Source: Candidatus Omnitrophota bacterium
GTDB taxonomy: Bacteria; Omnitrophota; Gorgyraeia; B26-G9
DNA: 5,725 nt
Reading direction: 5' to 3'
Assembly (NCBI GenBank): GCA_028718845.1
Contig: JAQULA010000122.1
Coordinates: 1 to 5,725, forward strand
Part shown: positions 1 to 5,725 of the stretch, in pieces
Layout of the letters: each line of letters opens with the position of its first letter
Position numbering within the stretch: position 1 is the stretch's first letter
Program-made: the position numbers and the translations under genes
Notes under the pieces: model-generated
Told to the model about the DNA's origin: nothing
The model's database searches: none
What the model saw: only the letters and a program-made list of their open reading frames with translations

Positions 1-777
1 CTGGTCAAAGTACCACGTCCGCACCCGCGACCCGGCCGGATCTTTGGTTACCACCAGAAATTTGTATTGCATGCCCTCATAAATTACCGAAGAATTTTTT
101 ATCCATACATTGCTGCCGCTGACCGGCGACATCGCGGTTTCCGGACTCGCTTCCCACCCTTGATCATCGTTGAGAAAATACACCGCTTCGGCGTTTTCGA
201 TGTAAAAATCGACCGTTACGTTGTTCCGGACTCCGGCATCGCTGTCGGTCACGACGGAATTAATAAACTGTATCCCATCTCCGTTAATACCGACATTGCG
301 GTTGGAATTATTCCGATCCTGGATCCAGTAGGCATTATTCTCTAAAAACTTGTATTGATAATTCACCCCCCGGGGTAAAGTCATGGTAAGCTTCCAAACC
401 CCGTTCTTGTCCTTGGTCATAACCGTGTTTTCAGCGGTTTTCCAGTTATTAAAATCGCCCAACACGTCAACCCGCTGCGCTCCGGGAGCATAATGGGTAA
501 AGGTTATTTCAACGGCCGAATTAGTACGCGGGGCATTAAGGTCTGCGACACCGCTGTTCAACTGTTCCTGTAACGTTTGCATGTGATCGTGCAACAAAGC
601 ATGCACCCGCTCATCGCTGATGCTTACCTGCGGAGCAAGCGTCGTGCTATCTACCGCGTTCCGGCGCAGGATATCCGCATACGACCATGGCCCGGTGCTT
701 AGCACAAAAACCTGGGCCAGCAGTAACGCAACAACTTTATTGACCCTGGTCCGGTTATCGGAAAATGTTTTTTTCAT
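1..777 (-). CDS. Secreted protein with two tandem AMPK/CBM48-like glycogen-binding modules, partial (3' end outside window)
   Basis: The frame is open from an ATG at 775-777 to position 1, giving 259 residues with no stop, so the C-terminal part is missing. Residues 1-34 form a signal peptide: a basic start (K2, K3, R9, R11, K14), a hydrophobic core at about 15-31, and a likely cleavage after SYA. A linker of about 50 residues follows. Residues about 88-160 match the AMPK beta-subunit/CBM48 carbohydrate-binding fold, with GDFNNW (W112), GVW (W128), QYKF (K143) and W151. In AMPK beta1 the residues W100, K126 and W133, which contact glycogen, occupy the equivalent places. Residues about 186-259 look like a second, more diverged copy (W208, VW at 224-225, QYKF at 237-240, W255). 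The protein is thus likely exported and able to bind an alpha-glucan. Any catalytic domain lies beyond the window; an amylase-type enzyme or a very long surface protein are both possible. The first module is confident, the second likely, and the overall function unknown. Confidence 0.85.
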   Translation of the reverse strand, partial: MKKTFSDNRTRVNKVVALLLAQVFVLSTGPWSYADILRRNAVDSTTLAPQVSISDERVHALLHDHMQTLQEQLNSGVADLNAPRTNSAVEITFTHYAPGAQRVDVLGDFNNWKTAENTVMTKDKNGVWKLTMTLPRGVNYQYKFLENNAYWIQDRNNSNRNVGINGDGIQFINSVVTDSDAGVRNNVTVDFYIENAEAVYFLNDDQGWEASPETAMSPVSGSNVWIKNSSVIYEGMQYKFLVVTKDPAGSRVRTWYFDQ

Positions 778-784
778 TGTTTTA

Positions 785-790
785 CCCCTT
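785..790 (-). promoter_or_regulatory. Ribosome binding site of the glycan-binding gene
   Basis: The minus strand reads AAGGGG seven bases before the ATG at 777. It is weaker than the AGGAGG sites of the two upstream genes but well placed. It supports the ATG at 775-777, which is also the start that gives a well-formed signal peptide. Confidence 0.6.
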
Positions 791-806
791 GGTTCTCATT
801 TTATCA

Positions 807-812
807 ATTATA
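807..812 (-). promoter_or_regulatory. Probable -10 box of the glycan-binding gene
   Basis: The minus strand reads TATAAT, a perfect -10 consensus. It lies after the terminator of the upstream gene and about 30 bases before the ATG, so the transcript would have a short leader of about 23 bases. No good -35 box is seen at 16-18 bases; the nearest hexamers match poorly. An imperfect inverted repeat (CTG-TT-GCCG / CGGCAG, about 816-839) covers the place where -35 would sit and might bind a regulator. The strong terminator upstream means that this gene needs its own promoter, which makes the call plausible. Confidence 0.4.
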
Positions 813-848
813 AATCTGTTGCCGGCATATTAACGGCAGTGTGTTGAC

Positions 849-899
849 AAAAAACACGGGTGAGCGAAGGACAGTTTGCACCTGCCTTCGCCCACCCGC
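849..899 (-). terminator. Rho-independent terminator of the HELLE-motif gene
   Basis: On the minus strand a 15-base-pair stem (arms 885-899 and 856-870, GC-rich, with two G-U wobble pairs and no mismatch) closes a 14-base loop (871-884). One G is followed by six T residues (854-849). It starts about 68 bases after the stop codon at 967-969. On the plus strand the two wobble pairs would be A-C mismatches and no T tract follows, so the terminator acts in the minus direction only. Confidence 0.85.
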
Positions 900-966
900 C
901 CAACCTATTGTGTTCAGATTTAATTGTAAAGAACAACTTCTTAAACAAACGCTTAGGCCCATCGCG

Positions 967-2712
967 TTATGCCTGGACCAACATCTCCTTTATCGTCTTG
1001 TACGCATCTTTCAGCGCTTCAAACGATGTCGGTTCGATAAAATCTTCCTTTGCAAGCTGAACAACGCCGTCTTTGCCCAATTCAACTTTTAGCTGAAGCG
1101 ATTTTACCAGTACCTGCATCATGTTGGCCTGCTGATTGAACCCTTCCACCTGGATATACACGGCATTTTTTACCCCGCGCTGGATTGCCGATTCCGTACC
1201 TTTGGAATAGATAACCCTGACCTTCTGGTCTCCGGTTAAGGCTACGGCGCCGACATTGTCTTTTTGCAAATCAACCACTTCCTGCAATCCCAGCAACGCA
1301 AGCTGGTGCTCGATATTCTTAAACGCCTCACCCAGGCCGATAAAATTGACCATGCCTTTTTTGACATTGGCCGCTTTCAATTCCTGGAGCATCACGACAA
1401 CCGATTCTTTCAACAGATACACTTTATTCGCCGCGTCATACTCGGCAATATCATTCAAATGCAAAGCCGCCTTATCTCCGGCTTCCACGATATTCTTGAC
1501 ATCTTTGGCGTCCATCCCGGAAGTCGCTTGTTTCAGATTTGCATCGGTAAACAAGTTGGAGACGAAAACCTTCATCGCGGCCTTTATATCATTAGCCTTT
1601 TTATTCAACCAGTCGGCGATCACAAGCTGTATCGTTTTCTTTTGTTCCGCGGGTAACGCGTTGCGAAGGAGATCGGCCTGATCCGCCGGCAAAGTCGGCG
1701 CTACTTCTTTAACGATATTTTGCACATCATCATCCGTAATCTCCGCTTTCTTATCTTCGATCATTTCCGCAATTTTATCCGCCGTTGATTCCGAAGATTT
1801 TTCGGCGGTGACTTTTCTCGCGCTATCTTCCATCGCATTTTTTGTTCTCGACATCACATTGTTGGTATTCTTTCTCTCATTATCACCTTTGATATTATGA
1901 ATACCCATCTGTTCCTGCATGGTCTTCTTATCGCGATCTTTTTCGTTAAGCTGCGGATTTTCCTGGGCGATCAGCAATTCCAATAATTCATGAAGGATCA
2001 AATCGGTGCGGGCTTCCCCGTCCAGGGTTGTATCAATGTAGATATTTCCCGACTTGGAAAATCCATGCAAACGGTTATTGATGTCGATGATGACGGCAGT
2101 AAAATCATGGATGGCAACGTTTCCATCTTCAAATAAATTCAAAATCTGCTGTTTTCTATCATCCCGTATATTACTTTTATCAAGCATTGCTTTTAAGTCG
2201 GCCCGGTCCGCCGCTTTTCTTTCCTTACTGATTTGGGTGCTCTTCCCTTCCTTAACCGCTTCATTAATCTGCTTATTTGCCAGTGCAATCAATTCAGCCC
2301 GCTGTTCCGGACCTTCAGCTTTCATCGATTGCCCGTCTCCGGCATCCAAACTTATATTTCCCGCGGTATCAAGCGACACAACCAAAGCAAGCCCTAAATC
2401 TTTATTAATCTGCGCTACGGTGTTTTCAACCCCTTTGGTTTTAAGATTGGAAGCCCAGGCTTCAAACATTTGATCTACATTATCATATTCCTGAGAAGCT
2501 TGCGCCGCAAGTAATTGCGTAAAAGCATCTTTTGTTTTTTTGTCTTGTAACGTTGATACGTCCCCGGTCTTTAAAAATGACGGCAACGCCATATTGTCCA
2601 CAGTACTTTTCACTGATAAAGACAACGGCAGATTTGCTGTCGGAGCAGCAAAACACGCAGTTGAATACACAAAACAACACATCACCAAAACAGACAAAAC
2701 CTTCCTATACAT
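967..2712 (-). CDS. Secreted, largely helical protein of unknown function with a HELLE motif
   Basis: The protein has 581 residues from the ATG at 2710-2712; a GTG at 2761-2763 would add 17. I prefer the ATG because it places the signal peptide correctly: YRK, a hydrophobic core at 4-19, and likely cleavage after CFA at residue 22. The STAC sequence at 17-20 is a poor lipobox. Residues about 40-190 are helical and charged. A probable beta strand (NIYID, 223-227) leads into a helix with H241-E242-L-L-E245, and H272 follows. This strand-helix layout recalls zinc metallopeptidases, but those need HExxH, so activity is doubtful. Residues 290-420 are very charged, probably helical or coiled. The last 150 residues alternate strands and helices (VYLLKESVVV, KVRVIYS, NAVYIQVEG), suggesting a separate alpha/beta domain. 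I do not recognise the family. The gene has its own promoter and terminator and is probably monocistronic. Confidence 0.85.
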   Translation of the reverse strand: MYRKVLSVLVMCCFVYSTACFAAPTANLPLSLSVKSTVDNMALPSFLKTGDVSTLQDKKTKDAFTQLLAAQASQEYDNVDQMFEAWASNLKTKGVENTVAQINKDLGLALVVSLDTAGNISLDAGDGQSMKAEGPEQRAELIALANKQINEAVKEGKSTQISKERKAADRADLKAMLDKSNIRDDRKQQILNLFEDGNVAIHDFTAVIIDINNRLHGFSKSGNIYIDTTLDGEARTDLILHELLELLIAQENPQLNEKDRDKKTMQEQMGIHNIKGDNERKNTNNVMSRTKNAMEDSARKVTAEKSSESTADKIAEMIEDKKAEITDDDVQNIVKEVAPTLPADQADLLRNALPAEQKKTIQLVIADWLNKKANDIKAAMKVFVSNLFTDANLKQATSGMDAKDVKNIVEAGDKAALHLNDIAEYDAANKVYLLKESVVVMLQELKAANVKKGMVNFIGLGEAFKNIEHQLALLGLQEVVDLQKDNVGAVALTGDQKVRVIYSKGTESAIQRGVKNAVYIQVEGFNQQANMMQVLVKSLQLKVELGKDGVVQLAKEDFIEPTSFEALKDAYKTIKEMLVQA

Positions 2713-2774
2713 ACTTCCTCCTTTTCTTGAAATCGACCCTAAGAAATTGACCTTATTATTCACTTTTTCCTCCT
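2713..2774 (-). promoter_or_regulatory. Two ribosome binding sites for two alternative starts
   Basis: The minus strand carries AGGAGG twice. The copy at 2769-2774 lies five bases before a GTG (2761-2763). The copy at 2717-2722 lies four bases before the ATG at 2710-2712 and in the same frame; within the longer product it encodes part of KGGS. The longer form would carry a 17-residue extension before the signal peptide, which is unusual for exported proteins, so the ATG is the likelier start. Both could be used. Confidence 0.65.
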
Positions 2775-2852
2775 TTTTAAAATCATTGTATCTTCACAAT
2801 CACTATATGATTTTCCACAAGCTTTGCAAAAGAGAATCAACAAAGTTGATAA

Positions 2853-2881
2853 AGTATACCATAGCATTTTAATATTTACAA
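2853..2881 (-). promoter_or_regulatory. Sigma70-type promoter of the HELLE-motif gene
   Basis: On the minus strand, TTGTAA (2876-2881, four of six consensus bases) and TATACT (2853-2858, five of six) are separated by exactly 17 bases. A TGG directly before the -10 box gives an extended -10 element. Transcription would start near 2846, leaving about 83 bases to the GTG or 134 to the ATG. The -10 region and what follows resemble the promoter at 4695-4723. Confidence 0.7.
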
Positions 2882-2907
2882 GGTTGCCGCAAAATTTTAG
2901 CGTTATT

Positions 2908-2934
2908 GTAAGTCATTGATATAATGAGCCTTAC
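2908..2934. other. Imperfect inverted repeat between two genes
   Basis: GTAAG-TCATT and AATGA-GC-CTTAC form ten base pairs with a two-base bulge and a five-base loop. It lies 51 bases past the stop of the TIKI/ChaN-like gene and about 27 bases upstream of the next -35 box. No T tract follows on either strand, so it is not a standard terminator. It could be a weak terminator, an RNA 3' end stabiliser or an operator. Confidence 0.35.
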
Positions 2935-2984
2935 TGGTGCGAATCTTAAAATATATTTCCAACCATCGCGCCCGTGTTTTTTTT

Positions 2985-4649
2985 CTACTGTTTTGAACCC
3001 GACGCTTTACTTTCCGGAACAACCGCATTCGCGCTTTCCATAAATATATCCAACGCGGTCTTTTTTCCGGTTAACCGGTCAAAATACGGACCGGGAATAT
3101 TTTGAGTGATGCGCGGGGTAATCACGATAAAAGAGATACCCTGTTCTTTCATTCGCCGGGTCAATTCCCGGGTATGAAAACCGCCGGTTATCATTATTCC
3201 GACTTTCTGTTTATTTTCGGCCATTATTGCCGTTGTATTGGTGATCATCGACGCATCCCGCAAACCGGCGACACGATAGAACTCAACCCAGGCCGGTATG
3301 TATACATCCAAATAACTGATATTCTGGGGAATCGTCACAGCAATGCCGAATTTATCCGCCTCTGCCTTGATGAATGCCAGATAACGGTCGGTTTGCAGCG
3401 CATCGGCGTTTTCCTGATAAAACGCCAAGTCCCGGTTGACCATCTTGATATCCACCAGCCGGCCCATAACCTTCAATCCCCGCACCAGCAGGTCTAATGT
3501 CCGCTGTTCTTCGCTGGTATAAAGCTTGGACCGGATCGCCGCGTCCATTTCCTCTATCTCATTATAAAGCTCAAAACTTTTGATTTCATCATAAGACCGG
3601 GCATAGTCGATGTATTTATCCAGATTTTTATATTGGCTCAAATCAATCTTATTATTACCGGCCAATTCTTTTACAAAAGCCAGATAGCGCGCCGCGCTTA
3701 ATTGTCCGTTTTTATAAGCCAGCCCCTTATCGAGCAGTTTTTGAATATCCGCTTCCGAGGCCACGTTGGTAAGCTCGGTCAAAAGCTTGGTACGTTCTTC
3801 TTCCGCCTTGGTAAAATCCAGTTCTTGTTCTATTGCCACCGCGTTCAACAGTTTCGCCGCATTGGGGAACTCTTTTTCCTGCCGAGCCTTATCCCCCAGG
3901 GATTTACTCAGAAAAAGGCAATAATCATTCAGGCTAAGCACATTTAATGCGAATGCCAATTGCTGTTCATCAAGGTTGGATAATTCCGGAGTATGCAAAT
4001 GCGATTTTAGCTGCCCCAGGCATCTATTCAATTGATTAAAGTATCCTTTGGCTTCATCCTTGAACGGAAGAGAAGACTGAAACGCGTCAAAGTTATTCTT
4101 ATAAAGCTGGTCATCTTCTATACCATAAAGGACTAAAGGATATTCCATCCCTTTCGCGATCGCCAACGCTTCTACCCCGCTAAGTTTTCCTTCCCGGACA
4201 AAATAATCCGCCGTCTGTTGCCGTATCGCGTCCTCGGGAAATGTGGAAAACAACTCGGTCTGCAGTCTGCCGGACGATCCTTCTATACCCGCCGCGGTTA
4301 CGCCATACTCGCTCACCAGTAAATCTACGATATTACCGATATTGTTCTGGCATTCATAATTACAATGCGCGTCCTGGATATGGACAATCACCTTGTCCGA
4401 GGTTCCTTTATATATTTCCTTTACCGTTCCCCAGGCCGCGGGAATATTAAGTTCAAAGATATCTTTCGGAGCCGCCGGTTCGGATTTAATCACCGGCCCG
4501 CTTTTCGGTATCGCCATACCCTCATCACCGGCAATATCTTCCTGGCTAAAAGCCGCGGAAGAAATAAAAATCATCCCCAGAACAACACCGGCAATCCCCA
4601 CTCTCTGCAAAATCCCCATCGCTCTTGCCCCCCGAGTTACTGTCTCCAC
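2985..4649 (-). CDS. Secreted TIKI/TraB/ChaN-superfamily-like protein, probable hydrolase or ligand-binding protein
   Basis: The protein has 554 residues. The GTG at 4647-4649 is chosen because GAGGAGG lies six bases before it; an ATG at residue 11 has no comparable site. Residues 1-35 form a signal peptide (core about 18-34, likely cleavage after AFS). The body shows the pattern of the TIKI/TraB/PrgY/ChaN/erythromycin-esterase superfamily. A strand leads into QDAHCNYECQ (D93, H95), where the family has GxxH. GIEG (E123) and YGIED (E178) follow. Near the C-terminus come LRDASM (464-468) and GGFHT (H492), the second GxxH. The middle (about 185-420) is a long helical insert, much larger than in ChaN. 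Known members include a haem-binding lipoprotein (ChaN), a Wnt protease (TIKI) and an antibiotic esterase (EreA), so the substrate cannot be predicted. The N-terminal D-A-H in place of GxxH is the main departure. I recall similar proteins with an IQDAH motif in Omnitrophota, from memory only. Confidence 0.85.
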   Translation of the reverse strand: METVTRGARAMGILQRVGIAGVVLGMIFISSAAFSQEDIAGDEGMAIPKSGPVIKSEPAAPKDIFELNIPAAWGTVKEIYKGTSDKVIVHIQDAHCNYECQNNIGNIVDLLVSEYGVTAAGIEGSSGRLQTELFSTFPEDAIRQQTADYFVREGKLSGVEALAIAKGMEYPLVLYGIEDDQLYKNNFDAFQSSLPFKDEAKGYFNQLNRCLGQLKSHLHTPELSNLDEQQLAFALNVLSLNDYCLFLSKSLGDKARQEKEFPNAAKLLNAVAIEQELDFTKAEEERTKLLTELTNVASEADIQKLLDKGLAYKNGQLSAARYLAFVKELAGNNKIDLSQYKNLDKYIDYARSYDEIKSFELYNEIEEMDAAIRSKLYTSEEQRTLDLLVRGLKVMGRLVDIKMVNRDLAFYQENADALQTDRYLAFIKAEADKFGIAVTIPQNISYLDVYIPAWVEFYRVAGLRDASMITNTTAIMAENKQKVGIMITGGFHTRELTRRMKEQGISFIVITPRITQNIPGPYFDRLTGKKTALDIFMESANAVVPESKASGSKQ

Positions 4650-4655
4650 CGTTTT

Positions 4656-4662
4656 CCTCCTC
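4656..4662 (-). promoter_or_regulatory. Ribosome binding site deciding the GTG start
   Basis: GAGGAGG on the minus strand ends six bases before the GTG at 4647-4649. The alternative ATG at 4617-4619 is preceded only by a G-run without proper anti-SD match. The GTG start is therefore preferred. Confidence 0.75.
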
Positions 4663-4694
4663 TTCCCTTATTCGAAACCAAACAAAAGTGTTAA

Positions 4695-4723
4695 AGTGTA
4701 CCACACAACTCTCCGCCCGTCAA
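4695..4723 (-). promoter_or_regulatory. Sigma70-type promoter of the TIKI/ChaN-like gene
   Basis: On the minus strand, TTGACG (4718-4723, five of six consensus bases) and TACACT (4695-4700, four of six) are separated by 17 bases. TGG directly before the -10 box gives an extended -10 element. The start of transcription would lie near 4688, about 39 bases before the GTG. It is the best promoter match in this gap. Confidence 0.75.
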
Positions 4724-4769
4724 CCCCACATCTCCTTGCCTTTACCCCGCAAGCAATTAAATAGGTCAA

Positions 4770-4779
4770 TTTGCGCAAA
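4770..4779. repeat. Ten-base perfect palindrome upstream of a promoter
   Basis: TTTGCGCAAA is perfectly self-complementary and overlaps a second short palindrome, AAAGCTTT (4777-4784). It lies about 47 bases upstream of the -35 box at 4718-4723, a place where an activator could bind. Short palindromes arise by chance in AT-rich gaps, so this is only a candidate site. The rest of 4724-4850 shows nothing I can name. Confidence 0.25.
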
Positions 4780-4855
4780 GCTTTTTAAATCAATGAATTA
4801 TGACGACAAAAATTATCGCGGAAAGTAACTTTTATTTTCCCCCTTAACAGACAAG

Positions 4856-4885
4856 CAGTGCAAGGGCATCCCCACCCTTGCACTG
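4856..4885 (-). terminator. Probable terminator of the right-hand partial gene
   Basis: An 11-base-pair perfect stem (arms 4875-4885 and 4856-4866, CAGTGCAAGGG and its complement) encloses an eight-base loop. It begins 19 bases past the stop codon at 4905-4907 of the upstream gene. The following minus-strand sequence, CTTGTCTGTT, is only moderately T-rich, so termination may be incomplete. Confidence 0.65.
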
Positions 4886-4904
4886 TCAAACAATCATAAT
4901 CTTA

Positions 4905-5725
4905 TTATGCCCATTTTTCAGGCGCGACCCAGGCCACAATAGCCTTATCAAGATTAACGGTTTTGGTGTCGGGATCTTCCAGAGAATTGAGCTTCTTACC
5001 CATAATATCGGCCAACCCCTTCCGTCCGCCGACTTTGGTCATGTCAACGTTGATCGTCGCTAAAATCGCCCCGGCCAAAGCTTGTTTATCACTGTCCGTC
5101 AACTGTTTATTAGTGCCTAAAATCATGGTTTTAAGCGCTTCGGTAATAAACGCGTCGCCGATGCGCAGCGCGGTGCTGTTTTCTCCAAACTCGGTAAATG
5201 TTGTGTATGTTACGCTATCCTGATTTGATTTTTTAAGGTTTTTCATTTCATCGATATCTGCTTCCGGAGCTATGGCATGCACGTGAATATTGTCTCCAAA
5301 CTGGCGCTGAAGCCCTTGTTTGACACTATCCCAGGTCACCGGAACCGGTTCCGAGCTATTCTGGACAACCGCGGCGGTTTTAGCGTCAAAAATCAGGAAT
5401 GAATTCTCCGGCACGCCCATTTTTTGGAGTACATTGGCCATAAAACTATGCAGATCGACTTTTATTTCCTTACCGCTGCCGTCGGTGGAGACCAGTCCGG
5501 AATTCTGCTTGATAATCAGCCCGATGTTGCCTTGTTTCAGATTCTGGATTATATCCGGACTGAAAACCGCGTTGACGGCAATTTCCACCCCGTCAGCGCC
5601 CCCCCCGGCTTTGGTTACTAATGAATAGAAAAACTTCTCGTCAATAACAATGAACTTGTTTTTACCCTGGAGATTGGTTATCCTTCCGACAACCTCTGCC
5701 TCGGCTTCGGGAACATCGGTCGCGG
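4905..5725 (-). CDS. C-terminal part of an uncharacterised alpha/beta protein, partial (5' end outside window)
   Basis: The frame stays open from the right edge (first full codon at 5721-5723) to the TAA at 4905-4907, giving 272 visible residues. A GTG at 5586-5588 lies inside this frame but has no ribosome binding site, and the coding pattern continues through it, so I treat it as internal. The sequence alternates probable strands (KFIVIDEKFFYSLV, NIGLIIKQ, SFLIFDAKTAAVV, IHVHAIAPE) with helices (VKQGLQRQF, DAFITEALKTMIL, DKQALAGAILATI). This suggests an alpha/beta fold followed by a helical tail ending in APEKWA. No membrane segment is seen in this part. I recognise no catalytic motif or family. 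A glycine-rich stretch (AGGGADG) is encoded by a run of eight G residues at 5599-5606. It may be the end of a long multidomain protein like its neighbours; that is inference. Confidence 0.75.
   Translation of the reverse strand, partial: ATDVPEAEAEVVGRITNLQGKNKFIVIDEKFFYSLVTKAGGGADGVEIAVNAVFSPDIIQNLKQGNIGLIIKQNSGLVSTDGSGKEIKVDLHSFMANVLQKMGVPENSFLIFDAKTAAVVQNSSEPVPVTWDSVKQGLQRQFGDNIHVHAIAPEADIDEMKNLKKSNQDSVTYTTFTEFGENSTALRIGDAFITEALKTMILGTNKQLTDSDKQALAGAILATINVDMTKVGGRKGLADIMGKKLNSLEDPDTKTVNLDKAIVAWVAPEKWA

Noticed and set aside
67..345. Plus-strand open frame of 92 codons at the left edge
   Set aside because: It is antisense to the glycogen-binding modules, whose conserved tryptophans prove the minus-strand reading.
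1256..1681. Plus-strand open frames of 130-141 codons inside the HELLE-motif gene
   Set aside because: They lie opposite a gene with strong start, signal peptide and terminator, lack a good ribosome binding site, and have compositions typical of antisense translation.
2730..2732. STAC in the signal peptide of the HELLE-motif protein as a lipoprotein cleavage site
   Set aside because: Position -3 is serine rather than leucine or a similar residue, and a normal signal peptidase I site (CFA) follows directly.
2817..2835. AAGCTTTGC shared with the opposite strand near 4775-4783 as a common operator
   Set aside because: Only nine bases match, orientation to the two genes differs, and one copy lies upstream of the promoter while the other lies in the leader.
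2971..2984. Run of eight T on the plus strand after a GC-rich stretch, as a plus-strand terminator
   Set aside because: No stem can be formed directly before it and no plus-strand gene ends here.
3102..3497. Plus-strand open frame of 131 codons inside the TIKI/ChaN-like gene
   Set aside because: It is antisense to the conserved C-terminal motif region and has no recognisable domain or ribosome binding site.
4586..4588. Internal GTG at 5586-5588 as the real start of the right-hand gene (coordinates given here only mark the idea)
   Set aside because: No ribosome binding site precedes that GTG, the frame stays open upstream to the window edge, and no signal peptide follows it, unlike the neighbours.

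Overview
The window reads as a chromosomal stretch from an uncultured Gram-negative bacterium, most probably Candidatus Omnitrophota (formerly OP3) or a close relative. This is an inference. It rests on a run of large, secreted, lineage-specific proteins, on strong AGGAGG ribosome binding sites with frequent GTG starts, and on a secreted TIKI/ChaN-like protein of a type I recall from that phylum. No marker gene or rRNA is present to prove it. I see no mobile element, CRISPR array, tRNA or toxin-antitoxin pair.

All four genes lie on the minus strand, so they are read from right to left. From 5725 down to 4905 is the 3' part of a gene of unknown function, cut by the window edge. A hairpin at 4856-4885 follows it. 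A well-formed sigma70-type promoter at 4695-4723 then precedes the gene at 2985-4649, a secreted protein resembling the TIKI/TraB/ChaN/erythromycin-esterase superfamily. A second promoter at 2853-2881, very like the first, precedes the gene at 967-2712 (alternative start 2763), a secreted, mostly helical protein of unknown function with a single HELLE motif. That gene ends at a long Rho-independent terminator (849-899). The last gene, from 777 to beyond position 1, is a secreted protein that begins with two tandem AMPK/CBM48-like glycogen-binding modules. It is cut by the left edge.

The genes appear to be transcribed mostly as separate units, each with its own promoter; only the 2985-4649 gene lacks an obvious terminator of its own. 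Three of the four have clear signal peptides, and the fourth lacks its N-terminus here. The region is therefore best described as a cluster of exported proteins, probably periplasmic or cell-surface, of which one likely binds an alpha-glucan and one may be a hydrolase. Nothing shows that they form one pathway, although two of them share a near-identical promoter and start region, which suggests co-regulation. No gap between genes exceeds 300 bases. Open frames on the plus strand look like antisense shadows: none has a convincing ribosome binding site with a recognisable product.
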